Shown piece by piece: positions 1 through 9,399 of a DNA stretch of 64,000 bases. Below the pieces are notes generated by a model. The model worked only from the letters and a program-made list of their open reading frames with translations, was not told where the DNA came from and did no database searches. Every line of letters begins with the position of its first letter. The stretch's first letter is position 1. The stretch spans positions 53,133 to 117,132 of the forward strand of contig NZ_JAIQXU010000017.1 of NCBI RefSeq assembly GCF_020166395.1, given 5' to 3'. The DNA is from Deinococcus betulae (GTDB lineage Bacteria > Deinococcota > Deinococci > Deinococcales > Deinococcaceae). Both the position numbers and the translations under genes were made by a program.

Positions 1-881
1 AAACCTACGGCATCAACGAGGACGCCTCAAAGATGGTGCGTGAGATCGTCACGGCGGCCTACGAGGGCGGCGTCAATTTCTTTGACCAGGCCGATATTTA
101 CGCGCGTGGCCGCAGCGAGGAACTGATGGGCGCGGCGCTGCGCGAGTTTCCCCGGCACACCCTGGTGATCTCCAGCAAGGTGTTCTGGCCCATGAGTGAC
201 GATGTCAACGACCGTGGCCTGAGCCGCAAGCATGTGCTGCACAGCATTGACGGCACCCTGAAGCGCCTGGGCACCGATTACCTGGACATCTACTTTGCCC
301 ACCGCTATGACCCCGATGTCCCCATGGAAGAAATCGTGATGGCCTTTGACCAGGTCATTCGTGACGGCAAGGCGCTGTACTGGGGCACCTCCATGTGGCC
401 GGCCGCGCGCATCGCCCAGGCCGTCGAATTTGCCCGCGCCAACGGCCTGCACGCCCCCGTGACCGAGCAGCCCGAATACTCGATGGTGCGCCGCGAACGG
501 GTGGAAGGCGAGATTCTGCCCTACACCGAGGGCGCTGGGGTGGGCCTGGTCGTCTGGAGTCCTCTGGCAATGGGCCTGCTGACCGGCAAGTATGACGACG
601 GCAAGCCTGAGGGCGCCCGCCTGACCGAGAAAGAAAACTGGGGCAAGAACTTCCTGACCGACGACAACATTCAGAAAGTGCGTGATCTTAGGCTCATCGC
701 CGACGATCTGGGCATCACCCGCGCGCAGCTGGCCCTGGCCTGGATTCTGCGCCAGCCGGGCGTCAGCAGCGTAATTACCGGGGCCACCAAAACCAGCCAG
801 ATTCAGGACACGGTGAAGGCGGCCGGTGTGCGGCTGAGCAGTGATGTGCTGGAGCAGATTGAGACGATTCTGAAGCGCTAG
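1..881 (+). CDS. Aldo/keto reductase, Kv-beta-like (5' end outside window)
   Basis: NAD(P)H-dependent oxidoreductase of the aldo/keto reductase superfamily, closest in style to voltage-gated K+ channel beta-subunit-like bacterial AKRs. The reading frame is already open at base 3, so the N-terminus lies upstream of the window. The catalytic tetrad is visible: Asp and Tyr in FFDQADIYARG, Lys in VISSKVFWP, His in IYFAHRYD. The C-terminal half has the cofactor-binding SVITGATKTSQ stretch. The natural substrate cannot be read from the sequence. It is followed by an inverted-repeat gap and a convergent gene. Confidence 0.9.
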   Translation, partial: TYGINEDASKMVREIVTAAYEGGVNFFDQADIYARGRSEELMGAALREFPRHTLVISSKVFWPMSDDVNDRGLSRKHVLHSIDGTLKRLGTDYLDIYFAHRYDPDVPMEEIVMAFDQVIRDGKALYWGTSMWPAARIAQAVEFARANGLHAPVTEQPEYSMVRRERVEGEILPYTEGAGVGLVVWSPLAMGLLTGKYDDGKPEGARLTEKENWGKNFLTDDNIQKVRDLRLIADDLGITRAQLALAWILRQPGVSSVITGATKTSQIQDTVKAAGVRLSSDVLEQIETILKR

Positions 882-888
882 ACGGACA

Positions 889-1030
889 GGAAGTGGGGAG
901 TAGGAAGTAGAGGAATCATTTCAGGGACGGTTCAACTCGGTGCCCTGGAGGTGGCTTTCCAAGCGCTGCCTTCTCCCTACCCCAGCCCCCGAGCCTTTCC
1001 CATTTCCTCCTGCCTACTCCCCACTTCCCT
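889..1030. repeat. Inverted repeat between convergent genes
   Basis: GGAAGTGGGGAGTAGG at 889-904 is repeated as its exact reverse complement at 1013-1028. This closes a gap of about 140 bp between the aldo/keto reductase stop (881) and the stop of the convergent cyclase gene (1030-1032). The same 16-mer occurs again at 10129-10144. It is probably a REP-like element or bidirectional terminator. No gene is seen in the gap. Confidence 0.6.
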
Positions 1031-2772
1031 TACCCAGGCGGATGCACCTGGTTGCGCCCGGCCCGCTTGGCGCGGTACAGGTGGTCGTCAGCAGCATGCA
1101 GGGCGGCAGGCAGACGTTCGGGACGCTCGACGGCGTAGCCCACGCTGGCGGTCAGGTTCATGCTGGGCAGCAGCGCCGACCACTCGTGCGCCTCGACGGC
1201 CTGGCGGCAGGCTTCGGCCAGCGCCTGGGCCTGCCCCGGCGCGCGGATGGGCGCCACCAGCACAAACTCCTCGCCGCCGTAGCGGCCCACCAGGGTGCCG
1301 GGCCGGGCCTGGGCCGCCACCTGCGACAGCAGCCTGGCCACCACCTGCAGCACCCGGTCGCCGTGGGTGTGCGAGAAGCGGTCATTGACGCTCTTGAAAT
1401 GGTCTATGTCCACGAACACGGCGGCCAGCAGCGACCAGCCGGCCAGGGCGCTGCCCTCTTCCTGACGGCGCAGCAGTTGCATGCCTTCTTCCAGGCCGCG
1501 CCGGTTCAGCACGCCGGTCAGGGCGTCTTGGCGGGCCAGCCGCTCGGCGCGGCGCAGGCGGTCCTGCCAGGAACTCGCGTCGGCGCGGGCCTGCCGCAGC
1601 TCCTGGTCCAGGTGCTGGTGGTGCAGCGCCGCCTCGCCCATGTGGTGCAGCGCCGCCTGGGCACTGTCCAGGGCTTCCCGCGCCGCGCCCAGGGCGGCGG
1701 CCAGCTGACCCTGGCGCTCATGCAGCGCACTGACCGACTGGAGGATCAATTGGGTGTCGAGGTGACGGCGCTGGGCGCGCACGATCTCCAGGGCGGCGCT
1801 GTACTCGGCCAGCGCGCCCGCAGGGTCACCCTGGGCGTCCAGCACCTCGGCCAGCGACAGGTGCGGCTCGGTGTAGAGGCGCTGCTGGGTGTGCTGGCTC
1901 AGGTCGGCGCTGCGGCAGGCGGCGGCCCGCGCGCCGTCCAGGTCACCTTGCAGGAGCAGCAAAGCCGAACGGTGGGCGGCGCACAGCAGTTCGGTGGTCA
2001 GGTTGGGCACAGCCCGCAGGGCCGCGTCGGCGGCGCGCAGCACCATCAGGCCCTGCGCAGCGGCCTGCTGCTGGGCCTCGGCGCGCCCCAGGGCCCGCGC
2101 CTGCCGCGCCAGCGTCACGTAGGCGTGGGCGCGGTTCTCGTGCAGGTAGGGCCAGAGGTCGTTTTGCAGGGGCGCGTCCTGCCGGTGAATGTGTTCCTCC
2201 AGCACGTTCAACTGGTGCAGCGCCCCCTTAGCGTCCCCCCGCAGGTTGGCCAGCCACGCCAGGTTAATCAGGGCGTTGCCGTAGTCCTGGGGACTGCCAG
2301 CACTTTGCGCTGCGTCCAAGGCGTCGTTCAGGTCCTGGGCGGCGCCGCTCCACTGCCCGCTGACAATCTGGGTCAGGGCGCGGTTGTTCAGCACCGCCGA
2401 ACGCAGGTCCATCAGGCCGTGTTCCTCGGCTAGGGTCTGGGCGCGCGACACAACGTCATGGGCGCGCGCGGGCTGCCCCAGGCTGGCACTCACGTACCCC
2501 AGGCCCACCAGAGCCAGCACCGCCGCGCGCGGCGAGTCGGCGCGCAGGGCCTCGTCCAGCGCGGCCTCCCCCAGGGTCAGCGCACCGCTAGGGGTCGTGT
2601 CGCGCACGGCACGGGCCAGGGCCACTAGGGCCAGGGCACGGGCCTCGCCAGGGGGCGCCGCATGCAACTGCTCGGTCAGGTGAGCGGGCGTGTCAGGGGG
2701 CAGCACGTCCCACAGCGGCGTCTGTGCCTGGGCCGGCCTGGGCTGGGTCTTGGGGTCGCAGGCCGCCGGCAT
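1030..2772 (-). CDS. TPR-repeat diguanylate cyclase (GGEEF)
   Basis: About 580 residues. The first ~400 are alpha-helical TPR-like repeats rich in Ala/Leu, followed by a coiled-coil-like linker and a C-terminal GGDEF domain. The active site is RYGGEEF, preceded by the metal-binding VDIDHFKSVND and followed by the ASVGYA strand, so c-di-GMP synthesis from GTP is expected. The usual RxxD inhibitory site five residues before GGEEF reads RPGT, so product inhibition is probably lost. There is no signal peptide or membrane segment, so it should be cytoplasmic. The ATG at 2772 leaves a 134-base divergent promoter region. An upstream in-frame TTG at 2874 would leave only about 30 bases. Confidence 0.85.
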   Translation of the reverse strand: MPAACDPKTQPRPAQAQTPLWDVLPPDTPAHLTEQLHAAPPGEARALALVALARAVRDTTPSGALTLGEAALDEALRADSPRAAVLALVGLGYVSASLGQPARAHDVVSRAQTLAEEHGLMDLRSAVLNNRALTQIVSGQWSGAAQDLNDALDAAQSAGSPQDYGNALINLAWLANLRGDAKGALHQLNVLEEHIHRQDAPLQNDLWPYLHENRAHAYVTLARQARALGRAEAQQQAAAQGLMVLRAADAALRAVPNLTTELLCAAHRSALLLLQGDLDGARAAACRSADLSQHTQQRLYTEPHLSLAEVLDAQGDPAGALAEYSAALEIVRAQRRHLDTQLILQSVSALHERQGQLAAALGAAREALDSAQAALHHMGEAALHHQHLDQELRQARADASSWQDRLRRAERLARQDALTGVLNRRGLEEGMQLLRRQEEGSALAGWSLLAAVFVDIDHFKSVNDRFSHTHGDRVLQVVARLLSQVAAQARPGTLVGRYGGEEFVLVAPIRAPGQAQALAEACRQAVEAHEWSALLPSMNLTASVGYAVERPERLPAALHAADDHLYRAKRAGRNQVHPPG

Positions 2773-2906
2773 CCCTCCTATTCTCCACGCCCAGTCCAGC
2801 AGAACCCTGAAAAAGGTCTCAGTGTCTAGTGGGGGAACTGGGGGGGGTCGGGGCCAGCCAGCGGTCCCCTGCAAAAGGAGGACGCGGCCGGACTAGGCAC
2901 ACGCCT

Positions 2907-3878
2907 ATGCTGACAAGAGTGAATGCCATCGAAACGCAGGACCTCCGCAAGGCCTACCGGGGCCGGGCGGTGGTGGACGGCCTGAATCTGACTGTGCCAC
3001 AGGGCGAGGTCTTCGGGTTTCTGGGCCCCAACGGCGCCGGCAAAAGCACCACCGTCAAGATGTTGCTGGGCCTGGTGAAGCCTACGGGCGGCGCACTGCA
3101 GGTCCTGGGCGGGCGACCCCAGAGCCCCCAGATCCGCGCCCAGCTAGGCTTTTTGCCCGAGCAATTCCGATTTCAGACCTGGATGACGGGCGAGGAGTTT
3201 CTGCGGTTCCACGGCCGCCTGGCGGGCCTGAGGGCTGACGAACTGCGCCGCCGGGTGCCCGAGGTGCTGGAAACCGTGGGTCTGGGTGGGCGCGGCGGCG
3301 AGACCCTGGGCGGCTACAGCAAGGGCATGCTTCAGCGCGCCGGTCTGGCCGGGGCCATTCTGGCGCGGCCCCGGCTGGTCTTTCTGGACGAGCCCACCAG
3401 CGCCCTGGACCCCATTGGCCGGGTGGAGGTGCGCGAGATTATCGAGCGGCTGCGCGCCGACGGGGTGGCGGTTTTCCTGAATTCTCACCTGCTGGCCGAG
3501 GTGGAGCAGGTCTGTGACCGCGTGGCTTTTGTCAAGCGCGGCCGGGTGCTTCAGCAGGGCAGCATGCGCGACCTGATGGGCGGGGTACTGCCAGTCGATA
3601 TCCGGGTGTCGCATCTGCCATCAGGGCTGCTGGACACCCTGCGGGGGCTGGGCGAGGTCCGGCACACCGACACGAACACGCCCGGCCGCGCCGACCTGGA
3701 ACTGTGGCTGAGCGGCGAAGACGTTCTGCCTGCCGTGGCCGACGCCCTGCACGCGGCGGGCGCACGCCTGTATGCCCTCAGTCCTCGCCGTCCCGACCTG
3801 GAAACAATGTTTCTGGACCTCATTGAAGACACGCCCGAGCGCCGCCGCCGCGCCGCCCAGGAGGCCGCCCGTGCGTAA
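2907..3878 (+). CDS. ABC transporter ATP-binding protein
   Basis: ATPase subunit of an ABC-2 type exporter. Walker A is GPNGAGKST, the signature is LGGYSKGMLQR, Walker B with catalytic Glu is LVFLDEPTSALDP, and the switch His lies in NSHLLAEVEQ. The C-terminal ~90 residues are the regulatory extension common in NosF/CcmA-like ATPases. The start was set at ATG 2907; an in-frame GTG lies at 2919. The last 8 bases overlap the permease gene, so the two are translationally coupled. The exported substrate is unknown. Confidence 0.92.
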   Translation: MLTRVNAIETQDLRKAYRGRAVVDGLNLTVPQGEVFGFLGPNGAGKSTTVKMLLGLVKPTGGALQVLGGRPQSPQIRAQLGFLPEQFRFQTWMTGEEFLRFHGRLAGLRADELRRRVPEVLETVGLGGRGGETLGGYSKGMLQRAGLAGAILARPRLVFLDEPTSALDPIGRVEVREIIERLRADGVAVFLNSHLLAEVEQVCDRVAFVKRGRVLQQGSMRDLMGGVLPVDIRVSHLPSGLLDTLRGLGEVRHTDTNTPGRADLELWLSGEDVLPAVADALHAAGARLYALSPRRPDLETMFLDLIEDTPERRRRAAQEAARA

Positions 3879-4743
3879 TGTCCTGCTGATGGCCGAACTC
3901 TCGCTGCGCGAGGCCACCCGCAAGCGCCTGGTCAGCGTGCTGCTGCTCCTGAGCGCGGCCTTTCTGGGCTTCTTTCTCTACGGTGTGTACCGCCTGGACC
4001 TGACGCTGGACCAGCGCGCGTTGGACGCCGGCCTGGACGGGCGCAGCCTGACAGGGGCGTCCAATGCCCCCGTGATCTATGCCGCCCTGTTTGGCATGTA
4101 CCTGGTGTACTTCCTGGGGTCTCTGATGGCTGTGCTGTCCACGGTGGGGGCCGTCAGCGGCGACATCGAAAGCGGCGTGATGCAGAGCGTCATTGCGCGG
4201 CCCGTCACCCGCGCGCAGCTGGTTGCCGGACGCTGGCTGGGGTTTGCCGCGGTCAATGTCGTGTATGTGGCCCTGCTGTCGGCCGGACTGCTAGGAGGCA
4301 TCTACGCCATTACCGGCTACCTGCCAGACGGCGCCCTGCCGGCGGCGGCCCTGCTGCTGCTGGCGGTGGCCCTGCTGACCGCCCTGACGGTGCTGGGCAG
4401 CACCCTCTTTACCACCCTGGCCAACGGCATTGGCGTTTTTGTGCTGTACGGCGTGGGCTTTACCGGCGGGATTCTCAGCGCTATCGGTGGCCTGGCCGCC
4501 ACCCCTACGCTGACCACTCTTGGCCGCGCTGCAAATACCTTGATGCCCACCAACGCCCTGTGGCTGGGCGCCAGCTATCACCTTCAGCCGCCTTTTTTGC
4601 GTCAGGTGGGCGAGATGACGCGCGGCGCCAACCCCTTTTTCAGTGCCGACCCGGTGGCGCCGGCGCTGGTGGGCTGGGCTGTGGTCCTGACTCTGCTGGC
4701 GGTGGCCGGCGCCATGTGGCGCTTCAGCCAGCGGGATTTGTAG
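3871..4743 (+). CDS. ABC-2 type transporter permease
   Basis: A 290-residue integral membrane protein with about six hydrophobic segments, matching ABC-2/NosY-type permeases. The GTG start at 3871 has AGGAGG at 3859-3864 and overlaps the end of the ATPase gene by 8 bases. Any longer reading would run back deep into that gene. Segments such as YAALFGMYLVYFLGSLMAVL and the loop SGDIESGVMQSVIARPVTR are typical of the family. It should form the membrane channel for the ATPase at 2907. Confidence 0.88.
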   Translation: MRNVLLMAELSLREATRKRLVSVLLLLSAAFLGFFLYGVYRLDLTLDQRALDAGLDGRSLTGASNAPVIYAALFGMYLVYFLGSLMAVLSTVGAVSGDIESGVMQSVIARPVTRAQLVAGRWLGFAAVNVVYVALLSAGLLGGIYAITGYLPDGALPAAALLLLAVALLTALTVLGSTLFTTLANGIGVFVLYGVGFTGGILSAIGGLAATPTLTTLGRAANTLMPTNALWLGASYHLQPPFLRQVGEMTRGANPFFSADPVAPALVGWAVVLTLLAVAGAMWRFSQRDL

Positions 4744-5046
4744 GCGGCTGAGAGTAGAGATGGTCGTCTGTGGCATGTCCCGCCGGAGAGCGTCAGTCTG
4801 CCAAGTTCATGCCCTGCACCCTACTCGTGCCGCCTTCCAAGTCCTTTCCACTTCAGTCCCTGCTGGAGAGCGGCTAGAACCGTATTCCTCTGCATGCAAG
4901 GCAGGAGAAGAGATCCATCACTTTCACTTCAACCGCTAGCCCGTCGCCTCGACCTATTTCTCCCAAAGTTGCCCAGAGCTTTCCTCATTGGCTCTGGGCT
5001 GTGCTCCACACCACACGTCACAGCCCCGTGGTTGGCTGAGGCGTCC
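4744..5046. other. Gene-free gap between convergent genes, with one hairpin
   Basis: No convincing gene is present. A perfect 9-bp inverted repeat, GCCCAGAGC at 4971-4979 and GCTCTGGGC at 4991-4999, lies in the right half. It could end transcription of either convergent gene, but it has no clear T-tract on either strand. Confidence 0.5.
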
Positions 5047-6336
5047 TCATCCGCCATTAATCACCTTAGCCAGCTGCCCTCCACTCTCGAACCACAGCGC
5101 ACCTTCGGGCGTTACGGTCAGGGCGCGGGGCCCGGTCGGGGCCGCCGCCGGCACTGGCAAGAATGCTCCAGAGGACGCCCCGGCTGGCACACGCAGCAGG
5201 GTTGCGCGGCTCTGGTCAGCCACCCAGAGCGTGCCACTGGCCGTCACAGCCAGGGCGCTGGGCCGGGTGCCGGCTGGCAGGGTCAGGCTGCGCTGGGCGC
5301 CGCTGTGGGGCTCCAGATTCCACACAGCGCCGGTGCGGGTCTCGGTGAACCAGAGGGTGCCGTCAGGGGCCGCGTGCAGGGCTTCAGGCACACTGACATT
5401 GGCTGTCCCGACCGGGTAGGCGCGGGTCTGGCCAGTCACCGGCGAAAAGGCCACCACAGCCGGGGCCGTGCCGCGCCGGGTGTAATACAGCGTGCCGTCG
5501 GGGGCGCTGACCAGGGTCTCGGGCAGGCCGCCTTCGACCTCCTGCCGCCGCACGGCGCCGCTGACCGGGTCCAGGCTCAGCAGGGCAGCCTGCCCGTAAG
5601 CCGTGAACCACACCCGGCCGTCCGGCGCTGGCGTCAGATGGTTCAGGGTGTCGGTGGTGCCGGCCGCAAAGCGGGTAACCTGACCGTTCGCCTCCCGGCG
5701 CAGCAGGAAGCTGCCCGCACTGGTGACGCCACGCACCGCCACCCAGACCTCGGCGCCGCGCGTGGCATGGCTGGTAATGGCCTCGAAGCCCTGAAGCGCA
5801 AAGGGCAGCAGGGTGACCGTCTGGCCCGCCACCAGCCGCAGGCTATGCCGCCGCTCCTCCTCGGCGTTGGCCGGGGCGCGCAGCAACACGCCGCCCGGCG
5901 CCGCCACACCTGCCGCCGCCACGTAGGGCGCCGCGCCGCCCAGCGACTGAAGTTGAAGTTCGGCCAGCGGCACAGTCACCCGCGCCGCCGGGCTACCGCC
6001 GACGCTGACACTCAGGGTCACCAGACCAGCGCCGCGCCCTGTCACCGCCAGAGCGACCAGACTGTCGGGGCCATCGGCCACCGGAGGACCGGGCGTGACC
6101 GTGACGCCAGCCGGCGTGCTGTCGACCGTGACCCGCAGAGCCGCTGGCACCACGCGGCTGAGCCGCAGCCGGCCACTGGTGGGGACGTCCCCACTGACTG
6201 GCAATTGCTCGGTGAGGGCGGTGACATCCCCAGTGACGGGCTGGGCCGAACTGCCTGGTGCCGAGGAACCGCAGGCCACCAGCAGCACTGTCCCCAGCAG
6301 GAGGGCGGCAGACAGTGAGGTCAGGCGTCGCTTCAT
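5047..6336 (-). CDS. Beta-propeller lipoprotein (streptogramin lyase-like fold)
   Basis: A 429-residue predicted lipoprotein: the signal peptide ends at a lipobox (VLLVAC), with the Cys followed by Gly-Ser-Ser. After an Ala/Val-rich N-terminal part, the C-terminal ~270 residues contain repeats of the type PDGRVWFTAYG, PDGTLYYTRRG, PDGTLWFTETRTG and SGTLWVADQSR, the blade signature of virginiamycin B lyase-like propellers. Lyase activity is not implied; many relatives are uncharacterised surface proteins. It probably sits on the periplasmic face of a membrane. Confidence 0.75.
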   Translation of the reverse strand: MKRRLTSLSAALLLGTVLLVACGSSAPGSSAQPVTGDVTALTEQLPVSGDVPTSGRLRLSRVVPAALRVTVDSTPAGVTVTPGPPVADGPDSLVALAVTGRGAGLVTLSVSVGGSPAARVTVPLAELQLQSLGGAAPYVAAAGVAAPGGVLLRAPANAEEERRHSLRLVAGQTVTLLPFALQGFEAITSHATRGAEVWVAVRGVTSAGSFLLRREANGQVTRFAAGTTDTLNHLTPAPDGRVWFTAYGQAALLSLDPVSGAVRRQEVEGGLPETLVSAPDGTLYYTRRGTAPAVVAFSPVTGQTRAYPVGTANVSVPEALHAAPDGTLWFTETRTGAVWNLEPHSGAQRSLTLPAGTRPSALAVTASGTLWVADQSRATLLRVPAGASSGAFLPVPAAAPTGPRALTVTPEGALWFESGGQLAKVINGG

Positions 6337-6696
6337 GCCTCCTATTTCACTCCGCCTGGGATGGCCGCCGTCTGACGCGGAGTTGACCCGGCGTTCATCG
6401 TCGGTCCTGTTCCGAGGCTCGCCTCTGTCAAAGTCTTACAACTGCACTGTGACAAGACAGGGGCGCCCGATACTCCGTGGGACCAGCGGCCCACCGTCAT
6501 AAGGAAGAGAAAATAACGTTCTACACGCATATTTTAGCCACGAGAAGAAGACGGACGGTCATCACCCTTGCCTCTGCCAACGGCTGACCACTTCGCATTA
6601 AAAACAACCGCTGGGCGCAGGTTTTTCATCTTAATGCAATCTGAGTTTGGGGTGCCGTGACGCTTTCGTGAGAGGGCAGTGCGTAAGGTGAGCGCT
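6337..6696. other. Intergenic region upstream of two divergent genes
   Basis: About 360 bases with no supported gene. It separates the divergent lipoprotein (start 6336) and small membrane protein (start 6697) and must hold both promoters. The middle part (6500-6650) is clearly more AT-rich than the surroundings. Confidence 0.5.
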
Positions 6697-7023
6697 ATGG
6701 AACCGACCCTGTTGCTCTGCGCGCTGATTGCCCTCACCTCGGGCCTGCACTTTGGCCGCCGCTTCGCACAGGCGCACCGGGCCGGTGGCGCCTTCCTGCT
6801 GCCCGCCCTGGCGCACGGCGCGGTCTCCAGCGCTCTCATTCTGCTGGCGACCCTGCTGGACCCCACACCCAGCCGCTGGCTGTGGGCGGCTGTCGCGGCC
6901 GTCAGCCTGAGCGGCATGGCCATCGGCGCCCTGCGGCCCGAGCGCGCCCCAGCCCAGCCCAAGACCCTGACCCTGACCCCCTCGGCCAACGCCGAGGTGA
7001 CGGCCCAGGCCCCCGCCGCCTGA
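6697..7023 (+). CDS. Small membrane protein, unknown function
   Basis: A 108-residue protein that I do not recognise. It has three hydrophobic stretches (near residues 4-16, 35-55 and 62-80) separated by short Arg/His-rich loops, then a Pro/Thr/Ala-rich soluble tail of about 25 residues. The ATG at 6697 has AAGGTG at a good distance; an in-frame GTG at 6679 is the alternative. It is probably an inner-membrane protein. Confidence 0.6.
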   Translation: MEPTLLLCALIALTSGLHFGRRFAQAHRAGGAFLLPALAHGAVSSALILLATLLDPTPSRWLWAAVAAVSLSGMAIGALRPERAPAQPKTLTLTPSANAEVTAQAPAA

Positions 7024-7131
7024 AGCCCGTCAGTCCTGAGCGCGGCCCCACCATAGGGGCCGCGCTCCTGCTTTGGGTGGACGCGGCGGCAGGGCCTGAG
7101 AGCGTAAGCTGGGCACCAGAGGACGCATGCC

Positions 7132-7740
7132 ATGAGTCAACCCCGCCGCACCCTGAACACCCTGATTCGCCTGGGCCGCGCCCTGCGCGAGCCTGACCCT
7201 CAGGACGACGCGCCGGCCAGCCCACTGCGCGCCGCGCGGCAGGCCGCTTCGGCCCTGGTCACGCCGGCAGTGCAGGGGGCGGCCGGACGCCTGAAAACGG
7301 GCGCGCGCGGCCTGCGTGATCAGGCCCAGGCCCGCGCCGACAGCCGGCTAGAGCAGCTGCTTGACGAGCGCCGCGCGGGCCAACCCGGTGACCCCGAAAC
7401 CCTGGCCGCCCTGGCCGCGCGCCGCGCTGCCCGTGAAGCGCGCGCCGCCCAGCTCCGGGCCCGCGAAACCCTGCTGGGCCAGGCCCAGACCCCAGAGCAG
7501 CGCCAGGTGCTGCGCGCTGTGGTTGCCGTGACCCCCTGGGCAGGCGGCGAGGCTGGCACGCTGCGTTACACCGAACTGCTGGACCGCCTGGCCCCCGGCG
7601 GTGGCGCGGGACACGAAATGGCCGTTCACCGCGCCCTCTGGACGCTGGCTGAGCAGCACATTCTGGCGGTGTCGCCCCACGGTGAAGTCACCGCCGTCCG
7701 GCCTGGGCCACTCCTGGCCCTGCCTTCCAGTCAGCGCTGA
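7132..7740 (+). CDS. Hypothetical protein with helical N-terminus
   Basis: A 202-residue protein that I do not recognise. The first ~120 residues are extremely rich in Ala, Arg and Gln and likely helical or coiled-coil (for example AALAARRAAREARAAQLRAR). The last ~80 residues form a more globular part (RAVVAVTPWAGGEAG, then YTELLDRL) that might be a winged-helix fold. The ATG at 7132 follows the motif gaggacgc. There is no signal peptide or membrane segment. Confidence 0.6.
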   Translation: MSQPRRTLNTLIRLGRALREPDPQDDAPASPLRAARQAASALVTPAVQGAAGRLKTGARGLRDQAQARADSRLEQLLDERRAGQPGDPETLAALAARRAAREARAAQLRARETLLGQAQTPEQRQVLRAVVAVTPWAGGEAGTLRYTELLDRLAPGGGAGHEMAVHRALWTLAEQHILAVSPHGEVTAVRPGPLLALPSSQR

Positions 7741-7815
7741 AGCGCGGCCAACTCATGAATTCGTCTGTACCTGCCCGCCACGTCTCTGTCACGGGGGTGC
7801 GACACACTGAGGAAT

Positions 7816-8037
7816 ATGTCGAGAGCCTTTGTAAAAGAAGACGAGGGCGAGCGCTGGCAGGCGCCTCCGCCGCTGCGCGCCTACCGCATCCTGTGGCCTG
7901 GTGACCTGGGCCGCCCACCCGAAGTCGTGAAAGAAACTGATGACCTTCTGGACGCCCTGCGCTGGCTAAGGGGCCGGGACCGCTCGAACTTCGAACTGCG
8001 CGACGGGCAGGGTGTGCTGCTGGCGACAGCCAGCTGA
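7816..8037 (+). CDS. Small hypothetical protein (73 aa)
   Basis: A short soluble acidic/basic protein with no family that I recognise. Its centre (PLRAYRILWPGDLGRPPEVV) and C-terminal part (LDALRWLRGRDRSNFELRDG) look like a compact alpha/beta domain. Codon use matches neighbouring genes and the ATG at 7816 follows AGGAATAT. It is probably monocistronic. Confidence 0.55.
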   Translation: MSRAFVKEDEGERWQAPPPLRAYRILWPGDLGRPPEVVKETDDLLDALRWLRGRDRSNFELRDGQGVLLATAS

Positions 8038-8472
8038 GGAAGCGAGGGGCGGAAGACAGCAGACCGCCAGCGCGTGTACCCCTGGTCTCTGACTGTGCGC
8101 CATGTGCTGGCAATCGTCTCCTGTGCAATTGACGGTCAACAAGCGCCATCATTTGCTCCATTGATCGCAGAACCCAGAGTGACTGAGGGTTTCTCTCTCA
8201 ATTACCTGAGCGCAAACGAGGGCAGTGTGCCCAAGAGACAGAAATGGAGTTGAGGGGAAGTGTTGGCTGAAGGGCGGCATTTGCCGCTGCCGTGAGGCTG
8301 CCCATTCGTCGCATGAGTTCCCTTACCGCGCCGCTTCGCAAGTTCGTTCACCCCAGCAGAGTTGAGGGCCATATCCCTTCAAGCTGTTGGGGCTTCTTAT
8401 AACTTTCGAGCTGCTGGCGCCTGATGCCGTTCACGTCCCTTGACCAGAAGCGGCATCCGCAGGGCCTGACCG
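8038..8472. other. 435-base gap with no gene seen
   Basis: Neither strand contains a convincing coding frame. The base composition is lower in GC than its flanks. No CRISPR-like or dispersed repeat was recognised here. Confidence 0.4.
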
Positions 8473-9399
8473 CTAGCCCTGAGGTTCCTCGGCCGTCCAA
8501 TCGCCTTCGAGTGTGAAGCGCACCGTGCCCGCCAGGGTCTGCCCAGGCGCCAGGACGCGCAGGTCTACCCCGCCGACGCCACGTGCGGCCAGATTGAACG
8601 CGTCGGTGGCGTGCGACACCGGCTCTAGCGCCAGGCTGCCGTCGGGCGCTGTAAAGACGACCAGATGCGAGTACACGTTGTCGGCTGTCAGCACAATGGC
8701 CTGCTCCCCCCAGTCCAGGCGGGCGGTGCCGTCCCAGGCGGTATAGGCGGCGTCAATCTGACGCGGCCCCACCGCACGCGGCTGGCGGTAATCCTCGGCT
8801 GCCTGAAGCGGACGGGCGGCCCCCGTCGGCAGCAGATCGGCGCCGGTGTCGTAAATCAATTCGGCCCCCACTTCCAGGGTGGGGTCAGGCCCGCCCCCCA
8901 CCTGCCGCGCAAAATACGGATGCAGGCCCAGCCCGGCGGGCATAGGTCGCGTGTCGGCGTTGGTCAGCGTCACTGTCGTGTCAAGGTGCAGCCCGTGCAG
9001 GCGGTACTCCACCGCCGCCGTAAAGGCCCAGGGCCAGTTCATATCGGCAAAGGTGCGGCTGTCGAAAGCGGCGCGTAGATGGGCCTCTGACTGCGTCTCC
9101 AGCTGCCACGGGCGGTTACGCACGTCGCCGTGCTGGGCCAGGCCGCCCCCTGTGTTGGGCTGTAGCACCACCTCCTCGCCCCCAAAGGGAAACCGGGCGC
9201 CACGAATGCGGTTGCTATAAGGCAGCAGGGTAAAACTGGCGCAGTTGCTGCTCTTGTGCACGTCGGCCAGCGCCACAGGCCGCAGCACAGGCCGCCCCGA
9301 GGTCGCCCGCAGATTCAGGACACTGGCGCCCAGCTCTGGCAGCACCTCCAGGGTCAGGGCCTCGCTGCGCAGTGTGACCACCGGGCCAGGGTCACTCAT
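8473..9399 (-). CDS. galM: Aldose 1-epimerase (mutarotase) family protein
   Basis: 308 residues of the galactose mutarotase-like fold, interconverting the anomers of aldohexoses. Family features are SCASFTLLPYSNRI near the N-terminus, the His region GLAQHGDVRNRPW, and GLGLHPYFAR, which holds the second conserved His. The ATG at 9399 overlaps the rlmB stop as ATGA, so the gene is coupled to rlmB; longer frames would run into rlmB. The exact sugar is not determined, and galM is used as the family name. Confidence 0.82.
   Translation of the reverse strand: MSDPGPVVTLRSEALTLEVLPELGASVLNLRATSGRPVLRPVALADVHKSSNCASFTLLPYSNRIRGARFPFGGEEVVLQPNTGGGLAQHGDVRNRPWQLETQSEAHLRAAFDSRTFADMNWPWAFTAAVEYRLHGLHLDTTVTLTNADTRPMPAGLGLHPYFARQVGGGPDPTLEVGAELIYDTGADLLPTGAARPLQAAEDYRQPRAVGPRQIDAAYTAWDGTARLDWGEQAIVLTADNVYSHLVVFTAPDGSLALEPVSHATDAFNLAARGVGGVDLRVLAPGQTLAGTVRFTLEGDWTAEEPQG

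Noticed and set aside
940..2433. Long plus-strand open frame opposite the diguanylate cyclase.
   Set aside because: Shadow of the real minus-strand gene, caused by high GC; no recognisable domain.
4894..6318. 474-codon plus-strand frame opposite the beta-propeller lipoprotein.
   Set aside because: Low-complexity antisense translation; the minus strand has the signal peptide and propeller repeats.
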